From: an uncultured Bacteroidales bacterium
Lineage (GTDB): Bacteria; Bacteroidota; Bacteroidia; Bacteroidales; UBA932
Length of the DNA: 40,997 bases
Direction: 5' to 3'
Assembly: GCA_944323345.1 (NCBI GenBank)
Contig: CALUSC010000017.1
Span: 1-40,997 of the forward strand
The notes under the pieces are model-generated. The model saw nothing but the letters and a program-made list of their open reading frames with translations, was not told the DNA's origin and did no database searches. The position numbers were made by a program, and so were the translations under genes. Shown here in pieces: positions 16,149-24,392 of the stretch; position 1 is the stretch's first letter; each line of letters starts with the position of its first letter.

Positions 16149-17324
16149 ATGAGAAAATTTATCGATAAAATAAAGCCGGCATTTGAAAAGGGCGGGAAAT
16201 TCGGCTTCCTGCATTCTACTTTCGATGCTTTCGAGTCTTTCCTTTATGTTCCGGACACCGTGACACGGAAAGGTTCGCATATCAGGGACTGCGTCGATCT
16301 GAAAAGGATCATGATCATCATGGTTCTGGCACTGGTACCTGCCATGCTGTTCGGAATCTGGAATACCGGATACCAGCATAGCCTGGCATTTGGCCTCACA
16401 GACTGGGGATTCTGGAACATAATAGGTTACGGACTGGTCAAAGTCATTCCTCTATACCTTGTATCATATATTGTAGGTCTTGCGATAGAATTCGTCTCTG
16501 CGCAGATACGCGGCCACGAAGTCAATGAAGGCTATCTGGTTACAGGTATGATCATTCCTCTTATCGTACCGGCAGACGTTCCTCTTTGGATGCTCGCGCT
16601 GGCTGTAGCCTTTGCCGTGATCCTCGGTAAGGAAGTTTTCGGAGGCACAGGTATGAATATATGGAATCCGGCACTGCTTTGCCGCGCCTTCCTGTTCTTC
16701 TCATATCCGAGCATGATGTCCGGTGACACTATCTGGACATCCGGAGTTACGAGATACCTTGCGGAAGGCAAGGCCTATGCATCAGGCAACGGCCTCGTAG
16801 ATTCGTTCTCAGGAGCGACCCCTCTCGCACATCCGTCAGTGGAAGGCCTTCAGACAGCAGGGACATCACTCTGGGATCTTGTCTCAGGAGTAATTCCAGG
16901 CTGTGTGGGTGAGACATCTGCCATTGCCATCCTCATCGGAGCCGTTATTCTGATATGGACCGGAGTCGCAAGCTGGAAAATCATGTTCTCGTCACTCGTC
17001 GGAGGTCTTGTCATCGGCTATCTCGGATTTGCCGCAGGCGTAACCGATCTGCCTGGCTACTATCAGCTTCTGATGGGAGGATTCCTTTTCGGTACGGTAT
17101 TCATGGCTACGGATCCTGTCACATCGGCCCAGACCGAAACAGGAAAATGGATCTACGGCTTTATGGTAGGTGCACTGGCCGTGACCGTAAGGCTCTTCAA
17201 TCCTGGTTATCCGGAAGGAATGATGCTCGCTATTCTGCTTATGAATACATTTGCTCCGCTGATAGACCATTATGTCACTGACGCAGCCATCAGCAGAAGA
17301 GCGAAAAAAATCAAAACCGCTTAA
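16149..17324 (+). CDS. nqrB: Na+-translocating NADH:quinone reductase subunit B
   Basis: This 391-residue integral membrane protein is the largest subunit of Na+-NQR and belongs with RnfD. It carries the covalent FMN site SGAT at 221-224, with Thr224 as the phosphoester attachment residue. Ten or so hydrophobic helices follow an N-terminal cytoplasmic stretch (KFGFLHSTFDAFESF). GGTGMNIWNPALLCRAFLFFSYP and GTVFMATDPVTSAQTETGKWIYG are highly conserved in the family. It probably forms part of the Na+ path together with D and E. It lies 12 bases after nqrA. Confidence 0.97.
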   Translation: MRKFIDKIKPAFEKGGKFGFLHSTFDAFESFLYVPDTVTRKGSHIRDCVDLKRIMIIMVLALVPAMLFGIWNTGYQHSLAFGLTDWGFWNIIGYGLVKVIPLYLVSYIVGLAIEFVSAQIRGHEVNEGYLVTGMIIPLIVPADVPLWMLALAVAFAVILGKEVFGGTGMNIWNPALLCRAFLFFSYPSMMSGDTIWTSGVTRYLAEGKAYASGNGLVDSFSGATPLAHPSVEGLQTAGTSLWDLVSGVIPGCVGETSAIAILIGAVILIWTGVASWKIMFSSLVGGLVIGYLGFAAGVTDLPGYYQLLMGGFLFGTVFMATDPVTSAQTETGKWIYGFMVGALAVTVRLFNPGYPEGMMLAILLMNTFAPLIDHYVTDAAISRRAKKIKTA

Positions 17325-17338
17325 TTCTTATATAAGGT

Positions 17339-18217
17339 ATGAACACAAATGGCAATACATATACTGTCATATACTCGATTGTTCTCGTAGTCCTGGTGGC
17401 CGCCATTCTTGCATTTGTGGCAATGAGCCTGCAGGACAAGCAGAACGAGAACGTCAAGATAGAGACAATCACTAAAGTGCTCAACGCGGCTACACAGATC
17501 GACGAGAGCATCACTATCGACGAGAACACAAACGTACTCGAAATGTATTCGGAAAAAATTTCCGAAGCGTTCTATGTGGACGGCAATGGAAACATGGCCG
17601 GACAGATGAACATGGGCAAGGAAAATGTAAATGACATCCAGGTACCTTCCACTGCCGACCTGAAGAAGCAGAACGATATCCTAAAGAAAATCGACGGGGC
17701 GAAAGACGAGGCTTCCAAAGCTTCCCTTATGGAAACTCTCAGACTTCCTGTCTTCATTTTCGATATCAACGGCCACTCAGTGACTGTCATACCGTGCTAC
17801 GGAGCCGGACTCTGGGGCCCTATCTGGGGGTACATCGCCCTCGCTGAAGATGGAAAGACCATTGACGGAGCGATTTTCGACCACAAGGGTGAAACTCCCG
17901 GTCTCGGTTCGAAAATCGCAGAGCCGGCATTCTACATAGACCGGTTCAAAGGCAAATCGCTCGGCAGCGGAGAACCTGTCTTCGCCATTGAAAAAGGCAA
18001 GCACGAGGATAATCCGAACTGCGTAGATGCCATCAGCGGCGCGACCATCACGTCCAAGGCATTGGGCAAGGGTATCGACATGTGGGCAAGATACTGCAGG
18101 CCATATCTTGAAAAAGCTGCAGCCACAGCCGCATCCGCTGTTGCCGACACTGCTGCCGTAACAGATACGATTCCAGCCGCAGCAGGCACAGAACCAATTA
18201 ACAACATGGAGGAATAA
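17339..18217 (+). CDS. nqrC: Na+-translocating NADH:quinone reductase subunit C
   Basis: The product has 292 residues: one N-terminal membrane anchor (VIYSIVLVVLVAAILAFVAM, about 10-29), then a periplasmic FMN-binding domain. The covalent flavin site is SGATIT, with Thr236 as the attachment residue. GAGLWGPIWGYIAL and HKGETPGLGSKI are family blocks around the flavin. From about residue 258 onward there is an Ala/Thr/Pro-rich tail of some 35 residues without conserved character, which is longer than I expect for NqrC and may be a flexible periplasmic extension. It lies 14 bases after nqrB and 6 bases before nqrD. Confidence 0.96.
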   Translation: MNTNGNTYTVIYSIVLVVLVAAILAFVAMSLQDKQNENVKIETITKVLNAATQIDESITIDENTNVLEMYSEKISEAFYVDGNGNMAGQMNMGKENVNDIQVPSTADLKKQNDILKKIDGAKDEASKASLMETLRLPVFIFDINGHSVTVIPCYGAGLWGPIWGYIALAEDGKTIDGAIFDHKGETPGLGSKIAEPAFYIDRFKGKSLGSGEPVFAIEKGKHEDNPNCVDAISGATITSKALGKGIDMWARYCRPYLEKAAATAASAVADTAAVTDTIPAAAGTEPINNMEE

Positions 18218-18223
18218 TCAGCT

Positions 18224-18847
18224 ATGAAAGATATAAACTTTAAGGAAGTTCTGCTGAAACCGATATTCAAGGGTAATCCGGTGACGGTTCTTGTCCTCGG
18301 TATCTGTTCTTCTCTTGCAGTGACTGTTCAGCTGAAAGGAGCCCTGGTAATGGCTCTTTCAGTGATCATCGTGACAGGTCTGTCGAGTTTCGTGGTTTCA
18401 ATAATCCGCAACTCCATTCCTAACCGTATACGTATCATCGTACAGCTGGTAGTCGTGGCACTCATGGTGATTCTCGTCGACCAGATACTTAAAGCATATT
18501 CCTACAGCATAAGCAAACAGCTCTCGGTATATGTCGGTCTGATAATAACCAACTGTATCGTCATGGGACGCATAGAAGCATACGCGCTCGGAAACAAACC
18601 GATACCGTCACTTCTGGACGGTCTTGCAAACGGCGCCGGCTACGGTCTCATCCTGATAGCACTTGCTTTCGTGCGCGAAATACTCGGTTCAGGCACACTG
18701 TTCGGATTCAGGGTAATCCCTCAGTGCTTCTACGATGCCGGGTATATGGACAACGGTCTTATAATCCTGCCTCCTATGGCACTTATACTTCTGGGCCTTA
18801 TCGTGTGGATCCAGAGAAGTATCCAGAAAGATCTGCAGGAAAAATAA
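18224..18847 (+). CDS. nqrD: Na+-translocating NADH:quinone reductase subunit D
   Basis: The 207-residue protein has six predicted membrane helices and belongs to the NqrD/RnfE family, one of the two inverted membrane subunits (with NqrE) that hold an iron centre between them. Conserved elements are GNPVTVLVLGICSSLAVT at the first helix, IITNCIVMGRIEAYAL with the conserved cysteine in NC-I-MGR, and DGLANGAGYGLILIALAFVREILGSGTLFG. The NC motif in the middle helix is the expected iron ligand. It is 6 bases after nqrC and 17 before nqrE. Confidence 0.96.
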   Translation: MKDINFKEVLLKPIFKGNPVTVLVLGICSSLAVTVQLKGALVMALSVIIVTGLSSFVVSIIRNSIPNRIRIIVQLVVVALMVILVDQILKAYSYSISKQLSVYVGLIITNCIVMGRIEAYALGNKPIPSLLDGLANGAGYGLILIALAFVREILGSGTLFGFRVIPQCFYDAGYMDNGLIILPPMALILLGLIVWIQRSIQKDLQEK

Positions 18848-18864
18848 CATAAACTCAAATCGAA

Positions 18865-19473
18865 ATGGAATATATAAGCTTATTCGTAAAGTCAATCTTT
18901 ATTGATAACATGATATTCGCCTACTTTCTGGGCATGTGCTCCTATCTGGCGGTATCTAAAAGTGTGAAGACGGCTACCGGTTTGGGTATTGCAGTGATCT
19001 TCGTTCTTCTCGTGACTCTTCCCATCAACTACTTGCTGAACGAACATGTTCTCAAGCCGGGAGCCCTCTCATGGGCAGGGCTGCCGGATGTGGACCTTAG
19101 CTTCCTGAGTTTCATAATCTTCATTGCAGTAGTTGCAGCCATAACACAGATAGTGGAAATGGTAGTGGAGAAATTCGCTCCTACACTGTATTCGCAGCTT
19201 GGTATCTTCCTTCCGCTCATAGCAGTGAACTGCGCCATCCTCGGAGGCTCGCTGTTCATGCAGGAAAGAGATTTCATCAATGTAGGTGAGGCCACAGTAT
19301 ATGCCCTGGGTTCAGGTATCGGCTGGTTCCTGGCTATCGTGACACTTGCAGCGATAAGGGAAAAAATGGAATACTCCAATGTCCCGGCAGCGTTGAAAGG
19401 TCTTGGTATAACATTCATAACTGTCGGTCTGATGGCGATATCGTTCATGACCTTCATGGGTATACAACTTTAA
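18865..19473 (+). CDS. nqrE: Na+-translocating NADH:quinone reductase subunit E
   Basis: The 202-residue membrane protein is the NqrE/RnfA partner of NqrD. It begins [31 protein letters not shown], where the cysteine in GMCS is a conserved iron ligand, and the mirrored motif [14 protein letters not shown] in helix 4 carries the second one. Six helices are predicted, and [24 protein letters not shown] near the C-terminus is typical. Its topology is inverted relative to NqrD according to what is known of the complex. Confidence 0.96.
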   Translation: MEYISLFVKSIFIDNMIFAYFLGMCSYLAVSKSVKTATGLGIAVIFVLLVTLPINYLLNEHVLKPGALSWAGLPDVDLSFLSFIIFIAVVAAITQIVEMVVEKFAPTLYSQLGIFLPLIAVNCAILGGSLFMQERDFINVGEATVYALGSGIGWFLAIVTLAAIREKMEYSNVPAALKGLGITFITVGLMAISFMTFMGIQL

Positions 19474-19488
19474 AGCAGGAGGAGAACA

Positions 19489-20748
19489 ATGTTAACTACA
19501 ATAATTTCAGGTGTAATTACAATAGTAGTAATTACCGTTTTGCTTGTGGCTGTACTCCTGTTCGTGAAAATCAAACTCACGCCTGCAGGAAAAGTCAAGA
19601 TAGACATCAATGACGGAAAGAAGGTCATCGAAGTGACTCCAGGTTCATCGCTTCTGAACACTCTGGCTGAACAGAAAATCTTCCTTTCATCTGCCTGCGG
19701 AGGTAAAGGCAGCTGCGGACAGTGCAAATGCCAGGTACTCGAAGGCGGCGGAACCATCCTTCCTACCGAAGTAGGGTTCTTCAACAGGAAACAGATAAAC
19801 AACCACTGGAGGCTCGGCTGTCAGGTGAAAGTAAAAGAGGACATGAAAATCCAGATTTCCGAGTCTGCCCTCAGTGTCAAGAAATGGGAATGCGAAGTGG
19901 TATCAAATCACAACGTAGCTACCTTCATAAAAGAATTCGTGGTGAAGCTGCCTGAAGGCGAACACCTGCATTTCCGTTCAGGCGGATATATCCAGGTGGA
20001 CGTTCCTGCCGTAACTGTAGACTACAAGAATATCGATGTAGACGAACAGTACCGTGAAGACTGGGAGAAAATGGGCGCATTCGACCTCAAGATGGTAAAT
20101 ACCGTACCTACGATCAGGGCATACTCGATGGCATGCTACCCTGCCGAAGGCGATATCATCAAACTCAACGTCAGAATCGCGACCCCGCCTGTAGACAGGG
20201 CTACCAGAAAATTCCTGCCGGTAAATCCTGGAGTATGTTCATCCTATATCTTCTCCCTTAAACCTGGAGACAAGGTGACGATTTCTGGTCCTTACGGAGA
20301 ATTCTTCCTTCCGGACAATCTCCCAGCCGATCAGGAACTGATATTCATAGGCGGAGGTGCAGGTATGGCACCTATGAGAAGCCATATCATGCATCTGTTC
20401 AAGACGGAAAAGACGACAAGGAAAGTGAATTTCTTCTACGGAGCGCGTAGTCTGAAAGAAGCCTTCTATCTGGATGATTATCATGCTCTGGAGAAAGAAT
20501 TCCCTAACTTCAAGTTCCATCTGGCACTCGACCGTCCGGATCCGGCAGCCGATGCTGCAGGAGTGGCATATACTGCAGGATTCGTACACACAGTACTCTA
20601 TGAAACATATCTGAAAAACCACGAGGCACCGGAAGATGCTCTGTATCTGATGTGCGGACCTCCTATGATGTCAGAGTCAGTCGTCAAGCTGCTTGACAGT
20701 CTCGGAGTTCCACCTGAGAACATACTCTACGATAACTTCGGGGCATAA
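19489..20748 (+). CDS. nqrF: Na+-translocating NADH:quinone reductase subunit F
   Basis: The 419-residue protein is the NADH-oxidising subunit. It has one N-terminal membrane helix (about 5-27), a [2Fe-2S] ferredoxin domain with ligands Cys70, Cys76, Cys79 and Cys111 (pattern CGGKGSCGQC then LGC), and a ferredoxin-reductase domain. The FAD-binding RAYSMA motif, the NADH-site GGGAGMAPMRSH, and the C-terminal LMCGPPMM and ILYDNFG close the protein as in the family. Electrons go NADH to FAD to 2Fe-2S and on to the other subunits. It is the last gene of the operon; a strong hairpin terminator follows 18 bases after the stop. Confidence 0.97.
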   Translation: MLTTIISGVITIVVITVLLVAVLLFVKIKLTPAGKVKIDINDGKKVIEVTPGSSLLNTLAEQKIFLSSACGGKGSCGQCKCQVLEGGGTILPTEVGFFNRKQINNHWRLGCQVKVKEDMKIQISESALSVKKWECEVVSNHNVATFIKEFVVKLPEGEHLHFRSGGYIQVDVPAVTVDYKNIDVDEQYREDWEKMGAFDLKMVNTVPTIRAYSMACYPAEGDIIKLNVRIATPPVDRATRKFLPVNPGVCSSYIFSLKPGDKVTISGPYGEFFLPDNLPADQELIFIGGGAGMAPMRSHIMHLFKTEKTTRKVNFFYGARSLKEAFYLDDYHALEKEFPNFKFHLALDRPDPAADAAGVAYTAGFVHTVLYETYLKNHEAPEDALYLMCGPPMMSESVVKLLDSLGVPPENILYDNFGA

Positions 20749-20766
20749 GCAGATACCCGCAACATA

Positions 20767-20805
20767 AAAAACAGGCAGGACTGAAAATTCAGTCCTGCCT
20801 GTTTT
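20767..20805. terminator. Bidirectional terminator after nqrF
   Basis: A long perfect stem, with arms AAAACAGGCAGGACTGAA and its complement around a minimal loop (20767-20786 region with 20787-20804), ends in TTTTA. It lies between the convergent stops of nqrF (20748) and the DUF47 gene (20852). Confidence 0.88.
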
Positions 20806-20851
20806 AGGTCAGGGACAGAATCCCGGAAATATCCGGGAACTGCGCACCCCG

Positions 20852-21511
20852 TCATTTTTCCACGACATATCTCAGAAGCAATTTCCTGATATGGTCGGAA
20901 AAGACTTTCGCCGTATCTGTTGTAGCCTCCAGCATTTCAGCGATGTTCTTATGCTTCATCAGCTCTATGGCGTCAGTCTCATTCTGGAAAATATATCCGA
21001 TGTATTCTTCGTATGTCTCGTCTGCCGCATGCTCCAGTTCAGTAATCCTGTCACATTGGATCGTCATGTCCGAAAACCGCTTCTTCATTTCATCCATACC
21101 TGTCACAATGAGAGTAATGGCATCTGCTTCAGAACAGATATATTCGGCCAGTTCGATCATCTGTCCGTCGATTTTCTGAGGCATGTATCTCAGAATGGAC
21201 TTCGCGGAATCGTTGATGTTGTCCAGAATATCATCGATATTCATCGCCACTGTCTGCAAATCCGAACTGTGGAGAATGGACACATATTTGTCATTCAACT
21301 GTTCATAAAATTCAGTCAGCATGGCATCTCCCTGGATTTCACACATTTTCACTTCTTTCTCAAGCCTTTTCCTTTCAGCGACATCCTCTGATTTCATCAT
21401 CTGAAGAAGGGCTTTCGAAGCCTGTCTGATATATGCCGCCTGCTGTGAAAATATAGGCTGGAAATGTGTCCTCGGCGAAAAAATTCTCCTGAATCGTCTT
21501 AAAATGGTCAT
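20852..21511 (-). CDS. DUF47 family protein (PhoU-like, Pit accessory)
   Basis: From the ATG at 21511 the protein has 219 residues and is almost wholly alpha-helical, the pattern of the DUF47/PhoU-related family (old name TIGR00153). Landmarks are MKMCEIQGDAMLTEFYEQLND-like EIQGD in helix 2, VAMNIDDILDNINDSAKSI with the metal-binding Asp cluster, and ELEHAADETYEEYIGYIF. Such proteins usually partner a Pit-type low-affinity phosphate transporter and are encoded beside it; no pit gene is present on either side here, since the upstream gene is a divergent fimbrillin. An upstream in-frame TTG at 21535 is rejected because it forms part of a -7 box. Confidence 0.88.
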   Translation of the reverse strand: MTILRRFRRIFSPRTHFQPIFSQQAAYIRQASKALLQMMKSEDVAERKRLEKEVKMCEIQGDAMLTEFYEQLNDKYVSILHSSDLQTVAMNIDDILDNINDSAKSILRYMPQKIDGQMIELAEYICSEADAITLIVTGMDEMKKRFSDMTIQCDRITELEHAADETYEEYIGYIFQNETDAIELMKHKNIAEMLEATTDTAKVFSDHIRKLLLRYVVEK

Positions 21512-21532
21512 ACGGTCATAATCTGATATGAC

Positions 21533-21540
21533 CAAATGTA
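21533..21540 (-). promoter_or_regulatory. -7 box of the DUF47 gene
   Basis: TACATTTG on the minus strand is a perfect TAnnTTTG, ending 21 bases before the ATG at 21511. No TTG lies 19 bases upstream. Its position decides the gene start, since the alternative TTG start codon is inside the box. Confidence 0.5.
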
Positions 21541-21607
21541 AACAATATTTTTAATAAAAACCGGTATATGGCTTGAAAACAATAATAAAAAAAGAAATTT
21601 ATGTTAA

Positions 21608-21649
21608 AAAGAGAAAAAAACGGAATGCTTTTTCTCTTTCCGACATTCC
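21608..21649. repeat. Two overlapping inverted repeats before the fimbrillin genes
   Basis: AAAGAGAAAAA (21608-21618) is the exact complement of TTTTTCTCTTT (21629-21639). Overlapping it, GGAATG (21622-21627) is the complement of CATTCC (21644-21649). The two structures cannot form together. They lie upstream of the fimbrillin -7 box, where a regulator would bind; there are no long flanking repeats of the kind used by invertible promoters. Confidence 0.5.
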
Positions 21650-21666
21650 AATCCGGGAAGCATGAA

Positions 21667-21674
21667 TAGATTTG
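21667..21674 (+). promoter_or_regulatory. -7 box of the fimbrillin operon
   Basis: TAGATTTG matches TAnnTTTG. The expected -33 position reads ATT instead of TTG. Predicted transcription starts near 21679, so the ATG at 21702 rather than the TTG at 21672 is the start of the first fimbrillin gene. Confidence 0.5.
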
Positions 21675-21701
21675 CGGTGGACAAAAAACTACGACAGAAT
21701 C

Positions 21702-22796
21702 ATGAAACGAAACATCATCATCAATAAGGGCCGGGCTTCATCACTTCGTTCTACTCTATGCCGTTCGGCAAACGCCTTGCTTTTAACACTCCCGGCCTTT
21801 ATTGTTTTTACAGGATGTTCTTATATACAGGAAAAAGATACCGGCCGTACAAGCGGTAAGGTATATCTGACCACATTGCATATAAAAGCCGGAGAAGAAG
21901 ACGGGACAGGTGAAAGCGGGCTGAGCGGAGGGGTGGCTGACGTGTTCATATTCAATGACGATGATCTCAGACGGATAGATTCATATCAGCGGCTTGAAAT
22001 AGGTGCGGGAAATACCGTGGATGCCGCATCAAGAAAAGGGGATAAAATAGTAGTGCTTATATATAATCCTCAGCAGGAAAGCTACGACTGGAGCAGTATT
22101 TCCTCATACGAAAGCATATCCGCGATGTACTCGGACCTGAGGCTCGAAAATGCGGCTGCACCGCTCATGAGCGGGACAGTACGGATAAATGCCGCAGATG
22201 ACTGCTCTTTCGATATCCCTGTACAGCCGCTGCTTTCTGAAATTTTCCTGCGTTCCATCAGATGCGACTTCGCAGGAAGACCATACGCCGGCGCAAAACT
22301 CGAAAACGTCTTTGTCTACCTGTCGAATGTAAATTCTCTTGCAAAAGTGATATCGACCGACCGATTCATTCCCAACGCCCCCTTGAACTCGGACGGTCTG
22401 CCTTACGATGCCTGGAACAGCATGAAAAATCCGGAAATGGTATACGCGGATCTGAATCGGGATATAGGAAAAGAAACCGTATATCCTGAAATCAGACTCT
22501 ACTGTTATCCGAACAGCAGCGAAGAAGACACCGCAGGAACGCCGTTTACGAGACTTGTCATTGCCGGAGATATCGAAGGCAAAAGATATTACTATCCGAT
22601 CAATATAAATAAAGGTGAGTTCGGGGAAATCGGCGGCTGCTCCGGCATAGGGCGGAACTGCAGATATGTGTTGGATGTCACTATCCGGCAGACTGGCGTA
22701 ACGGATCCTGACACAGCCGTTTCCGGAGAAAGGGTACAGATCGCTCTTTCGACAGAACCATGGGACAGCCTTCCAGAAACTGAAATCGAATTTTAA
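21702..22796 (+). CDS. Fimbrillin-like surface lipoprotein
   Basis: From the ATG at 21702 the protein has 364 residues. A signal peptide (ANALLLTLPAFIVFTG) ends at a lipobox with Cys39, so the mature protein is lipid-anchored, probably at the outer membrane. The body is beta-rich and has the Bacteroidota fimbrillin pattern: an early VADVFIFNDDDLRRIDSYQ strand-turn, LPLMSG-like PLMSGTVRI, VYLSNVNS, and the late FTRLVIAGDIEGKRYYYPININ followed by GIGRNCRYVLDVTIRQTGVTDPD. In characterised fimbriae the last part includes the donor strand region and the proteins polymerise after arginine-protease cleavage. Which role (stalk, tip or anchor) applies here is unknown. The next gene, 11 bases on, is a second such protein. 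Confidence 0.78.
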   Translation: MKRNIIINKGRASSLRSTLCRSANALLLTLPAFIVFTGCSYIQEKDTGRTSGKVYLTTLHIKAGEEDGTGESGLSGGVADVFIFNDDDLRRIDSYQRLEIGAGNTVDAASRKGDKIVVLIYNPQQESYDWSSISSYESISAMYSDLRLENAAAPLMSGTVRINAADDCSFDIPVQPLLSEIFLRSIRCDFAGRPYAGAKLENVFVYLSNVNSLAKVISTDRFIPNAPLNSDGLPYDAWNSMKNPEMVYADLNRDIGKETVYPEIRLYCYPNSSEEDTAGTPFTRLVIAGDIEGKRYYYPININKGEFGEIGGCSGIGRNCRYVLDVTIRQTGVTDPDTAVSGERVQIALSTEPWDSLPETEIEF

Positions 22797-22807
22797 TTTA
22801 GATAACC

Positions 22808-24370
22808 ATGTCCAGGAAAATCATGATATCCAGCCATATGTCAGCAGTATTCCTGATATGCTGCTTGACAGTAATGTCGCTATGCGCCTCATGCTCGGAA
22901 ATGGAAACATTGCACCGGTACGATGTAGAGATGTCGCGAATCGGAATCAGTCTGGGGCTGCCGGTATCGGAAACCAGAGCCATCGACCCTGACGAGATGC
23001 GTATTTCCGATATAAATATCTTTATATTCAATGAATACGGAATACTGGAAGGGAAAACATACATAACTGGCATCAAGTCCGTGGCCGGAAACGTCTGGGA
23101 GATAGATCTTGTCAAAAACGGGACATATTCGGTATATGCATGCGCCAATTTCGGTTATAGTCTGAATATTGACAATATAGACGATATAAGGAACATCAGG
23201 TACTATCTCGCTTATCCGGATGATTATTCTATAGGAATGCCGATGAGCGGCACGCTTGAAAATACTGTCGTGACCGGCAGCGGACTGGTAATACCGCTCG
23301 AAAGACTAATGGCGAAAATAAAGATAAAGGTCGACAGAAGCAAACTTGACCCGGACGTGGAATTCAAGATAAGAAGCATACAAGTCGAAGGGTGTCCGCG
23401 TTCTGTATACCCTTTCCGCAGAAACCACATCAGCGACCCTTTCGACTTTTTTCCATCAGGATTTCTCAGAAAAGATTACGAAACAGATATTCTGAATACG
23501 ACATACGGAGACAGCGTCAGCGGTGAGGTCTGCCTGTACATGCTGGAGAACATGCAGGGAGATCTTCTACCGGGCAACAAGGATGAAACCCAAAAGGTAC
23601 TTCCTGAAAATGGCGGACAGAGGGAACTGTGTTCATATATAGAAATAAAGTCCGAGTATTTGTCTGACACACACTATTCTGAAGCCGGCAAATATCTGGT
23701 TTACAGATTCTATCCAGGAAATGACCCTGGGAATTTCGATGTTCGCAGAAACACTGAGTACAACATAAGGATCACGCCGAAAAATTCCGGGCTGAACGGA
23801 ACTGAATGGAGAATAGACAAATCGGGCATAGGGACATTTGCCAAAACCATGGAGTTGTCTTATTCGTCATTGTCTTTTTCATATATCGGAGAAAAGACAG
23901 TCATCCGTCCTTATATAACTCCGGGAAATGCCGACAATACCAGACTGTACTGGGACAGTACCGACAAGACCGTGGCTACGGTCTCCGGAGATGGTGAAGT
24001 GACTGCCACCGGAGAGGGAAAATGCTCGGTAGTCTGTTACGCTGCCGATGGAAGCGGATGTTCGGCCGAATGCAGCGTTACCGTCACTGAAGCACCGTAT
24101 TACATGAAAATATTTCCGGGAAATTTCATAAGATGCAGGAAAGGCGACATAATCCAGGTCGAATGCGATTATTTTCCTCCGGATACTCCCTTTGACATAG
24201 GTCTTGAAGAACTGGAATATGACAAGGAGAGAGGAATATACGAATACGGCATCAGTGAAGACGGGAAAACAGTTACACTATATACTAAGGAAAGAGGCAG
24301 CGGGCTGCTGTACATGGAAACCGGCTACCCCTTGAACCAGGCTGAAATGATTCTTGTCGTAATCGACTGA
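22808..24370 (+). CDS. Fimbrillin-like lipoprotein with a Big2 domain
   Basis: The 520-residue protein begins with a signal peptide and a cysteine-rich lipobox region (MSLCASC, Cys29 the likely lipidated residue). Residues about 45-340 resemble Bacteroidota fimbrillin-like proteins: ISDINIFIFNEYGILEGKTYI, then YSVYACANFGY, SGTLENT, and RLMAKIKIKVDRS, a block typical of these families. Residues about 347-428 are an Ig-like Big2 domain (LYWDSTDKTVATVSGDGEVTATGEG then SVTVTEA), common in adhesins. The last 90 residues have no recognised domain. Joined to the preceding fimbrillin gene it makes a two-gene surface-structure unit; a tip or adhesin role is a guess. There is no terminator in the 22 bases before the convergent uvrA gene. 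Confidence 0.75.
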   Translation: MSRKIMISSHMSAVFLICCLTVMSLCASCSEMETLHRYDVEMSRIGISLGLPVSETRAIDPDEMRISDINIFIFNEYGILEGKTYITGIKSVAGNVWEIDLVKNGTYSVYACANFGYSLNIDNIDDIRNIRYYLAYPDDYSIGMPMSGTLENTVVTGSGLVIPLERLMAKIKIKVDRSKLDPDVEFKIRSIQVEGCPRSVYPFRRNHISDPFDFFPSGFLRKDYETDILNTTYGDSVSGEVCLYMLENMQGDLLPGNKDETQKVLPENGGQRELCSYIEIKSEYLSDTHYSEAGKYLVYRFYPGNDPGNFDVRRNTEYNIRITPKNSGLNGTEWRIDKSGIGTFAKTMELSYSSLSFSYIGEKTVIRPYITPGNADNTRLYWDSTDKTVATVSGDGEVTATGEGKCSVVCYAADGSGCSAECSVTVTEAPYYMKIFPGNFIRCRKGDIIQVECDYFPPDTPFDIGLEELEYDKERGIYEYGISEDGKTVTLYTKERGSGLLYMETGYPLNQAEMILVVID

Positions 24371-24392
24371 ATCTCTGATTTTCATCCGGCTG

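Noticed and set aside
21536-21701. Invertible promoter before the fimbrillin genes
   Set aside because: The inverted repeats are short, overlapping and on one side of the promoter only.
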